A stretch of DNA of 64,000 bases from Haloparvum alkalitolerans (GCF_050122995.1 NZ_JBNLIA010000004.1:62001-126000), one strand, 5' to 3'; positions 51,996 through 61,204 are shown, counted from the first letter of the stretch. Notes: generated by a model from the letters alone, not told the origin. Made by a program: numbers and translations.

Positions 51996-54900
51996 ATGCC
52001 ACGGTGCAGTACTCCTGACAGATTGATCGGGATTGGGGGTGGCGGGAGTCGGGTGGTCTACCGCTTCATGCAGCAGGACTGGATCCTCGAGGAGGTGATG
52101 AAGACGGACGAGTACAACGAGCCGGAGCCGGCGACGCTGCGGGCGACGGTCATCGACTCCGCGACCGACGACAAGTTCCACGCGGACCGGTCCTCGGTCG
52201 TCGAGGAGAAGGTCGAGAACGCCTACGACGGGACCGACTACCGTCCTCGGGACGGCTTCGTCGAGTTCGACGGGCCGCATCTGATAAGCGAGATGGTCCC
52301 GGACACCTGGCTCGCCGAGTCGCTCACGGCGCCGCCGGCGGTGCGGAACCTCTGTGAGGACCAGGGGCTCACCAGCTGGTGGCTCGAGCAGGGACGCGAG
52401 CCGCTCTCGAAGGTGAACGACCAGGGCTTCTCCGGCGGCGTGCTCCGACGCCGCTCCGTGAGCAAGCTGCTGTTCCACATCGCCGAGTACACCGACAACA
52501 GCGTGGTGCCCGGCGGCAACGGCGAGGAGCAGGTCTACATCGTCGCCGCGCTCGGCGGCGGGACCGGCTCCGGCATGGCGCTCGACCTCGCCAGCGAACT
52601 GCAGGGGGGCGACAAACAGGTCCACCTCTTCGGCGTGCTCCCCCACGACGGGGCGGGCGGCCTCGAGAAGACCAACGCGCACGCCGCCCTCTCCGAGCTG
52701 GAGTACGCCCACCTCACCGGCGAGGGACCGTTCGAGACGATCACGCTCGTCCCCCACCTCGAGGAGCTCGAGGATAACAACCACGACTTCGAGATGGGGG
52801 TCGTCCGCTCGATCCTCGCCCATCAGAACGGGGTGCGGAGCGGCAACTTCACCACCTACATCACGCCGACGACGGACATCGCGACCAACCCGCCGCGGTA
52901 CACGCCGTTCACGCTCGCGGCCCCGTACACGATCAAGTACGACCTCGAGATGCGGGAGGCGGCGGAGAACGCGGTCGGGGAGATGCTCGACGCGAAGGAG
53001 TCCGAACTCGAGAACGAGGCGGACCTCTACGAGGTGATCGAGCAGTACCTCACCGAGATGTTCCCGGAGTCGGCCGGCGCGGAGTTCCGCGGCGGCGGTC
53101 TCGGGAGTCTCGACACGGAGTGGGGTCGCGACGCCGCCTATCAGCTCCGCGGTCGGATCGAGGACGACATCCGCGGCACCCTGCTCGAACAGGAGGCGCT
53201 CGAGCTGGCCGACCTGGGCGACCTCGTCGACGAGATCAAGGAGACGATCGACACGGCGCCGATGGTGCGGCCGCCGGACGCGGACGGGGAGGCCGACGGC
53301 GACGACGGCGAGAGCGTCGACCCGATGGCGGAGGCGGTCGACTTCGTCAACGACGTGCCGGGGATCATTCGCGACCGGCTGGAGAACACGCCCGAGTTCA
53401 CCGAGATCAGCCCGGACGACGAGCTCCGGTACGACCTCGTCGAGATCCTCAAGACGGAGCTGACGAACATCGAGACGCGGGCGCGCATCTGGCGCGCGAC
53501 GTCGGCGATCACGCCCGAGCACACCGACCTCGACAAGGGCGAGGCCGAGGTCGTCAGGACGGCGATCCGCGAGGTCATCATGGACCCGGACACGGAGCTG
53601 CTGATGGATCGGTTCCAGGACCCGAGCCTCGAGAGCATGATCGACGGCTGGCGGAGCCAGCGCGAGTCGCTCCGGACCACCGTCGACGAGCTGTCCGAGT
53701 TCCACGAGACCGTCGCGGGCGACCTCACGAAGCGGGCGAACGAGTGGAACGAGACCGCCTACGACGACGCGAAGGCCCTCGCGGCGATCAACGAGCACGA
53801 GGAGAGCGTCGTGGAGGCGATCGACGACCTCGTCGACGAGGTCGGGAACGCGGTCGAGAAGGTCGAGAGCGCCTCCACGGAGGACGGCGTCGACGCGGTG
53901 ACGCTCGACGGGATCGGCCCGCTCGACGGGATGGAGATCGAGGGCGTCGCCCCGCTCAACGACAAGCTCGACGAGATCGGCGTCGGCGAGATCGACGTCG
54001 CGGAGATCAAGCGCGGCTTCGGCTTCGTCAAGTCCGCGAAGAAGCACAAGCTGAACCACGGGACCGGCTTCCTCGGCATCGGCCGCGGCGACGATCGCTC
54101 GGACGAGTTCGAGACGAACGTCACCTCCGCCCGCGAGACCGGCTGGTTCGAGATCAACCCGAACAGCCCCGACCCGTCCGTCGAGGAGACGTTCAGCTGT
54201 CGGTTCACGAGCGACCGCCTCCGGCGCGAGTCCGAGATCGAGACGAAACGCGACGAGCTGATCGACTCGCTCGTCGACGCGTTCGAGTCGGCGTTCAGCG
54301 AGGGCGGGGAGTTCGTCTCTCACAGCCTCACCTACACGACGGACGGTCGCGGTGCCGAGTCGAAGACCATCTCCCTCCCGCAGGGGCTCGACGCGGCCGG
54401 CACCAAGACCACCGTCTCGAAGGCGCTGCGCAACACCGACGCCGAGGACCCCGGCACGCTGCTCAAGGGCGTCCTCTCGCTGGACGCGGTCGATCCGCAG
54501 GACCCGAGCTCCGTCTCCGACGACTTCGAGACGGCGACGACGCGCACGCTCGTGGAGGCATACCTCGGTCCGATCGCGAAAGAGCACGCGAAGTCCGGCG
54601 ACCAGCTGGCGAAGCTCACCGGCGAGAACGACGAGGCGCCCGGCCTCATCCAGCGGTTCGAGCTTCTCCGCGGCCTCTCGCGTGGCAGCGTCGAGCTCAG
54701 CGACGTGGAGCTTCCCAAGGCCCACGAGTACGACCAGGGCCGCGAGACGTACGGGCGCGACTTCGCCCGCAACTACCGCGGTCGCTACGAGGTCGAACTC
54801 GAGGGAAGCGTCGGCCGGTCCGACGACGACGACCATCCGTACGTGTTCCACGAGGAGGCCAAGCAGGAACACGTCGCGGGGGCACACGACATCGCCGAGT

Positions 54901-55604
54901 CCGACATTCTCGAGGCGAACGAGGACCGGATCGTTCGGGAGCTCGTCAACTCGGTCCGTAGCCTCCTGAACGGGGACGACGGCCGCGCCCCGATCAACGA
55001 CCTCAGTCCGACCGCGAAGGGGCAGGAGGTCGAGCCCAACTTCGGGAACATCCGTATCAACCCCGTCTACCTCTCCAGGGCCTACGAGGAGGAGGACGTG
55101 ATGAACGAGCACTACCCGGCCGTCCGGAACGCGTTCGAGGACGAGATCGAAGTCGCGAACAACAGCATGTACAAGGTGGGTCGCCACAGCGCCGGCGACC
55201 GCGACGAGATCACGATGGTGACGTTCATCGGCGGGCTGTTCCTGGACAACCTCAAGCTGGTCACCAAGGGGAACGGCTACAAGGACCTCTACGAGGAGAG
55301 CGCAAGCGGCGGCTTCATCCCCGCACACCACACCATTGGCGTCGGCGGGATGTGGGACCGCTGGAGCACGATGCACGAGTGGGCCACCGCGGACGGCGAG
55401 CCGCACGGGGGCGCCGACTTCGGCGCCTACGTCGCCCGCGACACGGTCCGGGACGTGGACCAGGAGTTCATGTCCGAGGTGATGATCGCGGACCAGTCCG
55501 ACGACGACGTCGACCCGCGGGACATCTTCCTCGACATGCTGACGACGGGGACCTACGAGAGCAGCATCGACATCACTCAGACGGCGACCGAGGCCGACGA
55601 CTGA
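51996..55604 (+). CDS. Large tubulin/FtsZ-superfamily GTPase (Tubulin_2-like)
   Basis: A 1,202-residue protein. The N-terminal RLIGIGGGGSRVVYRFM resembles the first nucleotide-binding loop, and YIVAALGGGTGSGMALDLAS carries the tubulin signature GGGTGSG (187-193). VHLFGVLPHD and the following EYAHLTGEG fit the next strand and loop of the fold, as in the Tubulin_2 family of giant bacterial tubulin-like proteins. Residues about 350-1,200 are unlike FtsZ: long helical acidic regions and a C-terminal globular part. The start is chosen from the TATA box spacing; ATG codons at 51975 and 51984 are in frame. Nucleotide binding is probable; polymerisation is unproven. Confidence 0.82.
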   Translation: MPRCSTPDRLIGIGGGGSRVVYRFMQQDWILEEVMKTDEYNEPEPATLRATVIDSATDDKFHADRSSVVEEKVENAYDGTDYRPRDGFVEFDGPHLISEMVPDTWLAESLTAPPAVRNLCEDQGLTSWWLEQGREPLSKVNDQGFSGGVLRRRSVSKLLFHIAEYTDNSVVPGGNGEEQVYIVAALGGGTGSGMALDLASELQGGDKQVHLFGVLPHDGAGGLEKTNAHAALSELEYAHLTGEGPFETITLVPHLEELEDNNHDFEMGVVRSILAHQNGVRSGNFTTYITPTTDIATNPPRYTPFTLAAPYTIKYDLEMREAAENAVGEMLDAKESELENEADLYEVIEQYLTEMFPESAGAEFRGGGLGSLDTEWGRDAAYQLRGRIEDDIRGTLLEQEALELADLGDLVDEIKETIDTAPMVRPPDADGEADGDDGESVDPMAEAVDFVNDVPGIIRDRLENTPEFTEISPDDELRYDLVEILKTELTNIETRARIWRATSAITPEHTDLDKGEAEVVRTAIREVIMDPDTELLMDRFQDPSLESMIDGWRSQRESLRTTVDELSEFHETVAGDLTKRANEWNETAYDDAKALAAINEHEESVVEAIDDLVDEVGNAVEKVESASTEDGVDAVTLDGIGPLDGMEIEGVAPLNDKLDEIGVGEIDVAEIKRGFGFVKSAKKHKLNHGTGFLGIGRGDDRSDEFETNVTSARETGWFEINPNSPDPSVEETFSCRFTSDRLRRESEIETKRDELIDSLVDAFESAFSEGGEFVSHSLTYTTDGRGAESKTISLPQGLDAAGTKTTVSKALRNTDAEDPGTLLKGVLSLDAVDPQDPSSVSDDFETATTRTLVEAYLGPIAKEHAKSGDQLAKLTGENDEAPGLIQRFELLRGLSRGSVELSDVELPKAHEYDQGRETYGRDFARNYRGRYEVELEGSVGRSDDDDHPYVFHEEAKQEHVAGAHDIAESDILEANEDRIVRELVNSVRSLLNGDDGRAPINDLSPTAKGQEVEPNFGNIRINPVYLSRAYEEEDVMNEHYPAVRNAFEDEIEVANNSMYKVGRHSAGDRDEITMVTFIGGLFLDNLKLVTKGNGYKDLYEESASGGFIPAHHTIGVGGMWDRWSTMHEWATADGEPHGGADFGAYVARDTVRDVDQEFMSEVMIADQSDDDVDPRDIFLDMLTTGTYESSIDITQTATEADD

Positions 55605-55622
55605 GGCGAGCGTTCCGCCACC

Positions 55623-57053
55623 ATGTCTCAGTCAAAGGACGCCTTCGAGCTAGCCACCGTCGTCGGGTCGTTCGTCCTGCTCGCCCTGTCCACGCGACCG
55701 ATAGTGACGGCTGCGGACCGCGTCTGGACCGACGAGGGGCTCATCTACGGGCTCACGTCGGTGCTGGGCGGACCGTTCGGCGGCAACCTCGACGTGCCGG
55801 TGCTGCTGGTCTGTGGTCTGCTCGCGGGCTGGCTGCTGCTGTTCTGTCTCGACGGGACCAAGCGCGTGCAGGCGCTGTTCGTGCTGGTCGGCGTCGGCGT
55901 CCCGCTCGGCCTGTTCGTCGACCAGACCGGCCGCCTCGCCGAGGCCGTGGTCCGCACGCCGTGGGCCGCCGCGGTCGGGCTCGCGGCCGGCCTCCTGTCG
56001 GGAACGGCCACCTCCTCCCGGTTCTACGGCGTCAAGCGCCCGCCGGACCTCTCCCCGGTAGAGAAGCTGCGGTGGATCCAGTTCCCCGCGGCCGGCGGCG
56101 CCTTCCGCTACGGCATGACCGCCGTCGCCGCGGTCGTGGTCGTCGACTACGCGACGACCGTGGGTGGCGTGCTGGATAGGCTCCTCGTCGCGGTGGCGGG
56201 TGTCGTACTTGTCGGGGCGCTGTCGGTGTTCATGCGCTACGACCAGCGGCGGACGACGGTGGTCGTCTCGCCGCCCGACTTCGCGGGCGAGTACAAGTAC
56301 CAGCCGTACGTCGTCGGCGGGCTCTACGAGGCCGTCGAGCTGGATCGACACGGCTACCCGATCGAGGGCGACGGCGAGTTGGTCGACGCGAGCACGCCCG
56401 ACAGCCTCTCGGACCTACAGGACCGGTTCGCTTCCTCGGTGGCGTTCGGCTTCGTCTCCTCGATGTTCCGCGGGTTGCCCGGGGTTCCGGACGACCTCGC
56501 CGAGCGGCTCTTCCTCCGGACGGTGATCATCGAGTCCGAGGGATGGACGACCGACCAGATCGGCGAGGTCGACCCGGACCCGGGGCCGGCGGTGCTTCCG
56601 GCGGGCGTCGCGCGTGGGGTCGCGCGCGTCCGCTATCACCTCCGACGGTTCGTCCCGGTCCCGGTCCGCCGGGCGCTGCAGGGAACTCACAGCTCCATCC
56701 TCGACCGCCTCGAGGACGCCGACACGATACTCCTCGTCGGGCCGACGCCCGGTCCCGACGAGGAGGCTCCCGAGGGAACGGACACGCTCGCAGCGCTGTG
56801 TGAGCGGTTCGGGGACCGTGCAGGGACCGACGTGGTCCTCGCGACCACGGAGGCCGGGCCGGTCGCCGAGGCGGAGGGACTGGCCCCGGACAGCCGGGTG
56901 TTCAAGCGGACCGTCGCGGTCCACCGGCTCGGCGTCGACGACGCCGCCTTCGGGACGGTCGCGGTCGTTCCGACCGACCGCTTCAACGTCGATCGCACCG
57001 CGGGACGGCCGGCCGAGGGCTTCGACGACCTGCTCGAGGAAGTCTCCGGGTAG
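55623..57053 (+). CDS. Polytopic membrane protein related to the membrane GTPases, without P-loop
   Basis: A 476-residue protein that follows the tubulin-like gene by 18 bases and is probably co-transcribed. Five to six spans fill the first 200 residues. WTDEGLIYGLTSVLGGP and LDGTKRVQALFVLVGVG (D77, K80, R81, Q83) parallel WSNEGLLFAAFALLSEVLGG and FDTYKRYQTFAPLTLLGA in the 720-residue GTPase, so they seem to be paralogous membrane modules. The cytosolic half (about 215-476) has ADTILLVGPTPGPDEE and VVLATTEAG but no GxxxxGK[ST] loop. It may be a degenerate GTPase or a partner. Confidence 0.7.
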   Translation: MSQSKDAFELATVVGSFVLLALSTRPIVTAADRVWTDEGLIYGLTSVLGGPFGGNLDVPVLLVCGLLAGWLLLFCLDGTKRVQALFVLVGVGVPLGLFVDQTGRLAEAVVRTPWAAAVGLAAGLLSGTATSSRFYGVKRPPDLSPVEKLRWIQFPAAGGAFRYGMTAVAAVVVVDYATTVGGVLDRLLVAVAGVVLVGALSVFMRYDQRRTTVVVSPPDFAGEYKYQPYVVGGLYEAVELDRHGYPIEGDGELVDASTPDSLSDLQDRFASSVAFGFVSSMFRGLPGVPDDLAERLFLRTVIIESEGWTTDQIGEVDPDPGPAVLPAGVARGVARVRYHLRRFVPVPVRRALQGTHSSILDRLEDADTILLVGPTPGPDEEAPEGTDTLAALCERFGDRAGTDVVLATTEAGPVAEAEGLAPDSRVFKRTVAVHRLGVDDAAFGTVAVVPTDRFNVDRTAGRPAEGFDDLLEEVSG

Positions 57054-57067
57054 TTCCCGCGGGGGCG

Positions 57068-58051
57068 TTATCGCCACACCAGCAGGAGCGTCGCCGCCGC
57101 CACGCCGGTCCCGACCGCCCCGAGCAGCGGGGCGCCGCCGGCGACCCCGCCGACGATCAACAGGACTCCGCCGAGCAGTCCCGCGCCGGTGAGGACACCG
57201 CCGAGCCCGAACGCCCGTTCTTCGTCGGGCCGTGACGTCTCCGCCCCGTCGGCCGTCTCAGCTTCGTCGGCCGTCTCCGCCCCGTCAGCCGTCTCAGCCC
57301 CGTCGGCCGTCTCCGCATCGCCGTGGACGCCAGGCGTGCGGTCCGGGCCGCCGGACTCCTCGGTTTCGGTACCTCGTCGCTCGTGACTGAGGACCGTCAT
57401 CCCCGTCTCGTCGTCCCGTATCCGAACGGCGAGCCCCGGCGCGAGGTGGTCGGTTCGCGCGGTCCGTGCGACGACGGCGCCTCCGACCGACGCCGGGTCG
57501 AGGCCGGATTCGCGAAGCGCGTCCAGCAGCGCGAGCCCCGCACCGAACGTGCCGACACCGACCGTGACGGGCGGGTCGGACTCGTCACGTTCCCGCAGCA
57601 GGGACGCCACCGACTCTGCGAGGTCCTCGAACTCCTCCGGGAGCGCGTCCTCCGTCGTCCCGCCTTTCGGCCCCGCCGTCTCGCTTTCCTGTTCCTCCGT
57701 CGGTGTGTTCCCCGCGCTCCCGAGAAACCGCCGGAACGGTTCCCCCTCCGGCGTGTCGGTGCGGATCGCCCACCGGTCGCGGCGGCTGAACACCTCGGCG
57801 ACCGCGGCGTGAAACGTCCCGGCCGAGAGGGGTTCGTCCGCGTCGGGGCACACGACCGCGTAGAACAGTTCCTCCGAACGACGCCGGACGGGCACGACGC
57901 CGCGGACTTCCCCCCGCTCCGGGTCGACCACGAGCCGGACGCCGGCGTGAAAGTCCCGCTGGACGAGGTCGCGCTCCGTCTCGTCGACGCCCTCGGGGCC
58001 GCGGACGAGACACTGGCCGCTCGCGACCGCGTAGACGCGGCTACTCGACAT
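57068..58051 (-). CDS. Soluble-domain protein with repeat linker and C-terminal membrane anchor
   Basis: A 327-residue protein. Residues 1-235 form a predicted cytosolic globular domain of unknown fold (RVYAVASGQCLVRGPEGVDE, RLVVDPERGEVRGVVPV, PVTVGVGTFGAGLALLDALR). A linker of tandem AETADG units follows, then a two-span hairpin (about 275-327, GLGGVLTGAGLLGGVLLIVG). Its start overlaps the end of the upstream 720-residue GTPase gene by 11 bases, so the two are coupled. No known family. Confidence 0.68.
   Translation of the reverse strand: MSSSRVYAVASGQCLVRGPEGVDETERDLVQRDFHAGVRLVVDPERGEVRGVVPVRRRSEELFYAVVCPDADEPLSAGTFHAAVAEVFSRRDRWAIRTDTPEGEPFRRFLGSAGNTPTEEQESETAGPKGGTTEDALPEEFEDLAESVASLLRERDESDPPVTVGVGTFGAGLALLDALRESGLDPASVGGAVVARTARTDHLAPGLAVRIRDDETGMTVLSHERRGTETEESGGPDRTPGVHGDAETADGAETADGAETADEAETADGAETSRPDEERAFGLGGVLTGAGLLGGVLLIVGGVAGGAPLLGAVGTGVAAATLLLVWR
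57240..57320. repeat. 18-base tandem repeat in coding sequence
   Basis: Four full units and a partial one of TCCGCCCCGTCGGCCGTC (and variants) encode the AETADG/E linker on the minus strand. Unit number may vary between strains. Confidence 0.85.
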
Positions 58052-60203
58052 CGACGGCCGCCCCGCCTGACTCGCGGTCGGGCCCGCCGTCCCGGTCGGA
58101 GTCGGTCGGTCCGCCGGCCTCCGGGTCCGAGGCGACCTGCGGTCCGTCGACGCGTGCGCTGCCGCTTCGGTCGGCCGCGTCGTCGCGGGCGTCCTCCATC
58201 GCCTCCTGTGCGGCGGCGTACATGACGCGGTAGCCGGACTCGATCACGGAGTCGTCGCCGCCGGTCAGCGACGCCTGCTCCAGCAGCCGCCGGTTCTCGA
58301 ACCGGTCGAGGACCAGGTCCGAACCCTGGAGGATCGTGTCATTCTTGATCTCGATGCCGGGCGTCTCCGTGGCGGTCCGGTTCTCGTCGATCTCGAACCA
58401 GACCGGGTAGACGAACGCCTCGAACGTGTCGGAGAGCATCTGGTCGAACTCCGGGAACGCGTTCTCGATGTACTCCTTCTGGATCCACCGCGCGTGGACC
58501 TTCCGTCCCTGTCGGTCGTGTCTGAGGAACTCGGTTGGGGTCGTGTCGAACAGCCCGGCCTCGCTCGCTCGCTCGACGTGTTCTGCGAGGGCGCCGCCGT
58601 GGCCGGAGCGGTCGGCCAGCCGCGACGCGTCCTCGTAGACGCTGAGGAAGTCCTCGTTGATCAGGTCCGACATCGTCGTCGTCCAGACGAAGCTCTTGCG
58701 CCGGTCGTCGTTGAGGATCCTGATGAGCTCCTTGTACTCCTCCTTGTACTCGTCGCGGCCCGAGCGGTCGCGGGCGACGTAGTAGTAGTTGCCGTCGGGC
58801 GTCCGCGGGAGGTACTCCAGTTCGCCCCACGGGTCCGGGTACGGCTCGCCGGTGTCGGCGTACCGAAGCTCCCCCGCCTCTCGGTGGACGCGGTCCGCGC
58901 TCCCGTCCGGCGTCCTGACGACGAACTCGCCGTCCGCCTCGGCCGGCTCGATCAGCTTGACGCTGTCGAGGTACCCCGGCGTGTTGCCACGCTCGATGGC
59001 CCGGCTCAGGAAGTCGTCCAGCGGGATCGTGAACACCACGATGTCGGCCGCGTCGACGAGCTTCGCGAGCGCCATCATCTCGTGTGCGGCGTCCTCTTCG
59101 AGGTCGCGCACTCCCTCGTCCCAGGAGTCCTCGCGCTCGTCGAGGGGGACGAAGCGCTTCACGGCCGCGGTCAGCCGCCCGAACAGCGACGGCTCCTGTC
59201 GCTGCCGGTAGTTGATGATCCGGTCCGAAAGCGGCTCCTCCGACCCCTGTCCCGTGAGCTTCTCGCCGGGGTAGTCCAGCGTGCTGATGGTGTGCCGCTT
59301 CCGGAACACCGGTCGGTTGGACATGTACCTGAACTCGTGGTAGGTGACCTCGTCCGTGAGGTTCGGGAACCGCCGTTCGTCCTCGAGCCGCGACCGGATC
59401 TCGTCGAGGGAGCCGTCGCCGTCGCCCTCGCGCGCCTCGCGGTCCACGTCGCCCGCGAGGCCGCCGATCATCGAAGTCTTCCCCGACCGCGCCGGGCCGA
59501 GCTGGACGATCTTCACGTCGCTGTCGTACTGCGTGAACTTGTAGAAGAGTAGCGCGAGCACCAGGCCGGTCGCGCCGTGTACCGGCACGTCGTTCACGGC
59601 GGTGAGCCCGGGCGATCCGGTCCCCAGCCCGAGGTGGAGGTCCGCCAGCCCGACCACGACCGTCGCGACGACGCCTGCGAAAAGCAGCGTGGGCGCGCGA
59701 CGGAAGGAGACCGGCGGAACGCCGCGCAGCCGCTTCGCGCGCCCGACGAGGCGCTGCACGAGCGGCAGTCCGCCCGCCTGCGCGCCGGCGACGACCGCCA
59801 CCACGCCGAGCGAGGCCGTCCCGATCGTCACGTCGCCGATCAGCGCCGGGCGGAGCGCGCCGGCGGCGTACGCCGCGGCGCCGAGCAGCGTCAGCGGCGC
59901 GAACGTCTGATACCGTTTGTACGTGTCGAAGGCCCACACCAGGGACACGCCGAGTGCGACGCCGAACACGCTCACCTGTGCGCGGAGCGGACCGCCGAGC
60001 ACCTCCGACAGCAGCGCGAACGCCGCGAACAGCAGTCCCTCGTTGCTCCACGCGGCCGCGAGGACGTCGCCGGTGAAGAACGTCGCAGTCGCCGCGATCC
60101 CCACCAGGTACGCGGCCGCGACCCCCACGTCAACCACGCCGGGCTGCTGGATCCACTCGCGCAGCCCCCCGCTCCCGATCTCGTTGTTCACGTTGAGTTC
60201 CAT
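58041..60203 (-). CDS. Membrane P-loop GTPase (second)
   Basis: A 720-residue protein with about eight spans in the first 225 residues, including FDTYKRYQ (92-99). The P-loop is GPARSGKTS (236-244), the G3-like motif is DYPGE (310-314), and ADIVVFTIPLDDF likely marks the later strand. The C-terminal 350 residues are a soluble alpha/beta region with WTTTMSDLINEDF and VHARWIQKEYIENAFPEFDQ. The ATG at 60203 is preferred over a TTG 20 codons upstream. It shares the membrane module and G1/G3 style with the 692-residue GTPase but not its acidic insert. Confidence 0.75.
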   Translation of the reverse strand: MELNVNNEIGSGGLREWIQQPGVVDVGVAAAYLVGIAATATFFTGDVLAAAWSNEGLLFAAFALLSEVLGGPLRAQVSVFGVALGVSLVWAFDTYKRYQTFAPLTLLGAAAYAAGALRPALIGDVTIGTASLGVVAVVAGAQAGGLPLVQRLVGRAKRLRGVPPVSFRRAPTLLFAGVVATVVVGLADLHLGLGTGSPGLTAVNDVPVHGATGLVLALLFYKFTQYDSDVKIVQLGPARSGKTSMIGGLAGDVDREAREGDGDGSLDEIRSRLEDERRFPNLTDEVTYHEFRYMSNRPVFRKRHTISTLDYPGEKLTGQGSEEPLSDRIINYRQRQEPSLFGRLTAAVKRFVPLDEREDSWDEGVRDLEEDAAHEMMALAKLVDAADIVVFTIPLDDFLSRAIERGNTPGYLDSVKLIEPAEADGEFVVRTPDGSADRVHREAGELRYADTGEPYPDPWGELEYLPRTPDGNYYYVARDRSGRDEYKEEYKELIRILNDDRRKSFVWTTTMSDLINEDFLSVYEDASRLADRSGHGGALAEHVERASEAGLFDTTPTEFLRHDRQGRKVHARWIQKEYIENAFPEFDQMLSDTFEAFVYPVWFEIDENRTATETPGIEIKNDTILQGSDLVLDRFENRRLLEQASLTGGDDSVIESGYRVMYAAAQEAMEDARDDAADRSGSARVDGPQVASDPEAGGPTDSDRDGGPDRESGGAAVDVE

Positions 60204-60265
60204 TTCGTCGTTGATACAAAACTGTTTTTCCACCGCATCGTCCCGCTCGGTTCGTGAAAGCAACC

Positions 60266-60275
60266 CGTTAAGTGG
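60266..60275 (+). promoter_or_regulatory. TATA-like element of pdxS
   Basis: CGTTAAGTGG lies 21-30 bases before ATG 60296, consistent with a leaderless transcript. Confidence 0.45.
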
Positions 60276-60295
60276 TGGCCGGTCCTATCTCAGGT

Positions 60296-61204
60296 ATGGC
60301 CGACGCAACGGATCTGGAGGAGCTCAAACGCGGAACGGAGCTCGTGAAGCGAGGCTTCGCGCGGATGCAGAAGGGCGGCGTTATCATGGACGTCGTCACG
60401 CGCGAGCAGGCACGGATCGCAGAGGACGCGGGTGCGGTCGCCGTGATGGCGCTGGAGGCCGTCCCGGCGGACATCCGCAAGCGCGGGGGCGTCGCGCGGA
60501 TGCCCGACCCCGCGAACGTGACCGAGATCATCGACGAGGTGTCGATCCCGGTGATGGGGAAATCCCGGATCGGCCACCTCAAGGAGGCGGAGATCCTGGA
60601 GGCGCTCGGCGTCGACATGATCGACGAGTCCGAGGTGCTGACGCCCGCGGACGACGAGTACCACATCGACAAGCGCGGCTTCACGTCGCCGTTCGTCTGC
60701 GGCGCGCGCAACCTCCCCGAGGCGCTCCGCCGCATCAACGAGGGCGCGGCGATGATCCGCACGAAGGGCGAGGCCGGCACGGGCGACGTGAACCAGGCCG
60801 TCGAACACCAGCGCACGATGCAGCGCCAGATCCGCGAGATCTCCGGCCTGGCGTACGACGAGCGCGAGAAGTGGGCCCGCGAGCACGGCGCTCCGCGCGA
60901 ACTCGTCCACGAGACCGCGGAGCAGGAGCGGCTCCCGGTCGTCAACTTCGCGGCGGGCGGCATCGCGACGCCCGCGGACGCGGCGCTGATGATGCACTAC
61001 GACTGCGACGGCATCTTCGTCGGGTCCGGTATCTTCGGCGCGGAGGACCCCGTCGAGATGGGCAACGCCATCGTCGAGGCGGTCAACAACTGGGACGACC
61101 CCGAGGAGCTGGCGGAGATCGCCAGCGACATCGGCAAGGGGATGAAGGGCCAGTCGAAGGACTCGATCCCGGAAGAGGAGCGGCTCGAAGGCCGCGGCGT
61201 CTGA
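60296..61204 (+). CDS. pdxS: Pyridoxal 5'-phosphate synthase subunit PdxS
   Basis: A 302-residue TIM-barrel enzyme that makes pyridoxal phosphate from ribose 5-phosphate, glyceraldehyde 3-phosphate and ammonia supplied by PdxT. GGVIMDVVTREQARIAEDAG with VMALEAVPADIRKRGGVARM, SIPVMGKSRIGHLKEAEILE, KGEAGTGDVNQAVEHQRTM and NFAAGGIATPADAALMM are family hallmarks. ATG 60296 fits the known N-terminus and the upstream TATA-like element. pdxT is not adjacent. Confidence 0.97.
   Translation: MADATDLEELKRGTELVKRGFARMQKGGVIMDVVTREQARIAEDAGAVAVMALEAVPADIRKRGGVARMPDPANVTEIIDEVSIPVMGKSRIGHLKEAEILEALGVDMIDESEVLTPADDEYHIDKRGFTSPFVCGARNLPEALRRINEGAAMIRTKGEAGTGDVNQAVEHQRTMQRQIREISGLAYDEREKWAREHGAPRELVHETAEQERLPVVNFAAGGIATPADAALMMHYDCDGIFVGSGIFGAEDPVEMGNAIVEAVNNWDDPEELAEIASDIGKGMKGQSKDSIPEEERLEGRGV

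Noticed and set aside
51966..55406. 1,146-residue leftward frame opposite the tubulin-like gene
   Set aside because: Composition is Leu/Val/Arg/Asp-rich as expected of the complement of an acidic gene; the plus frame has GGGTGSG and a matching promoter.
42604..60203. Integrated virus or transposon explanation for the accessory block
   Set aside because: No integrase, transposase, terminal repeats or capsid-like genes are visible, and base composition resembles the host.
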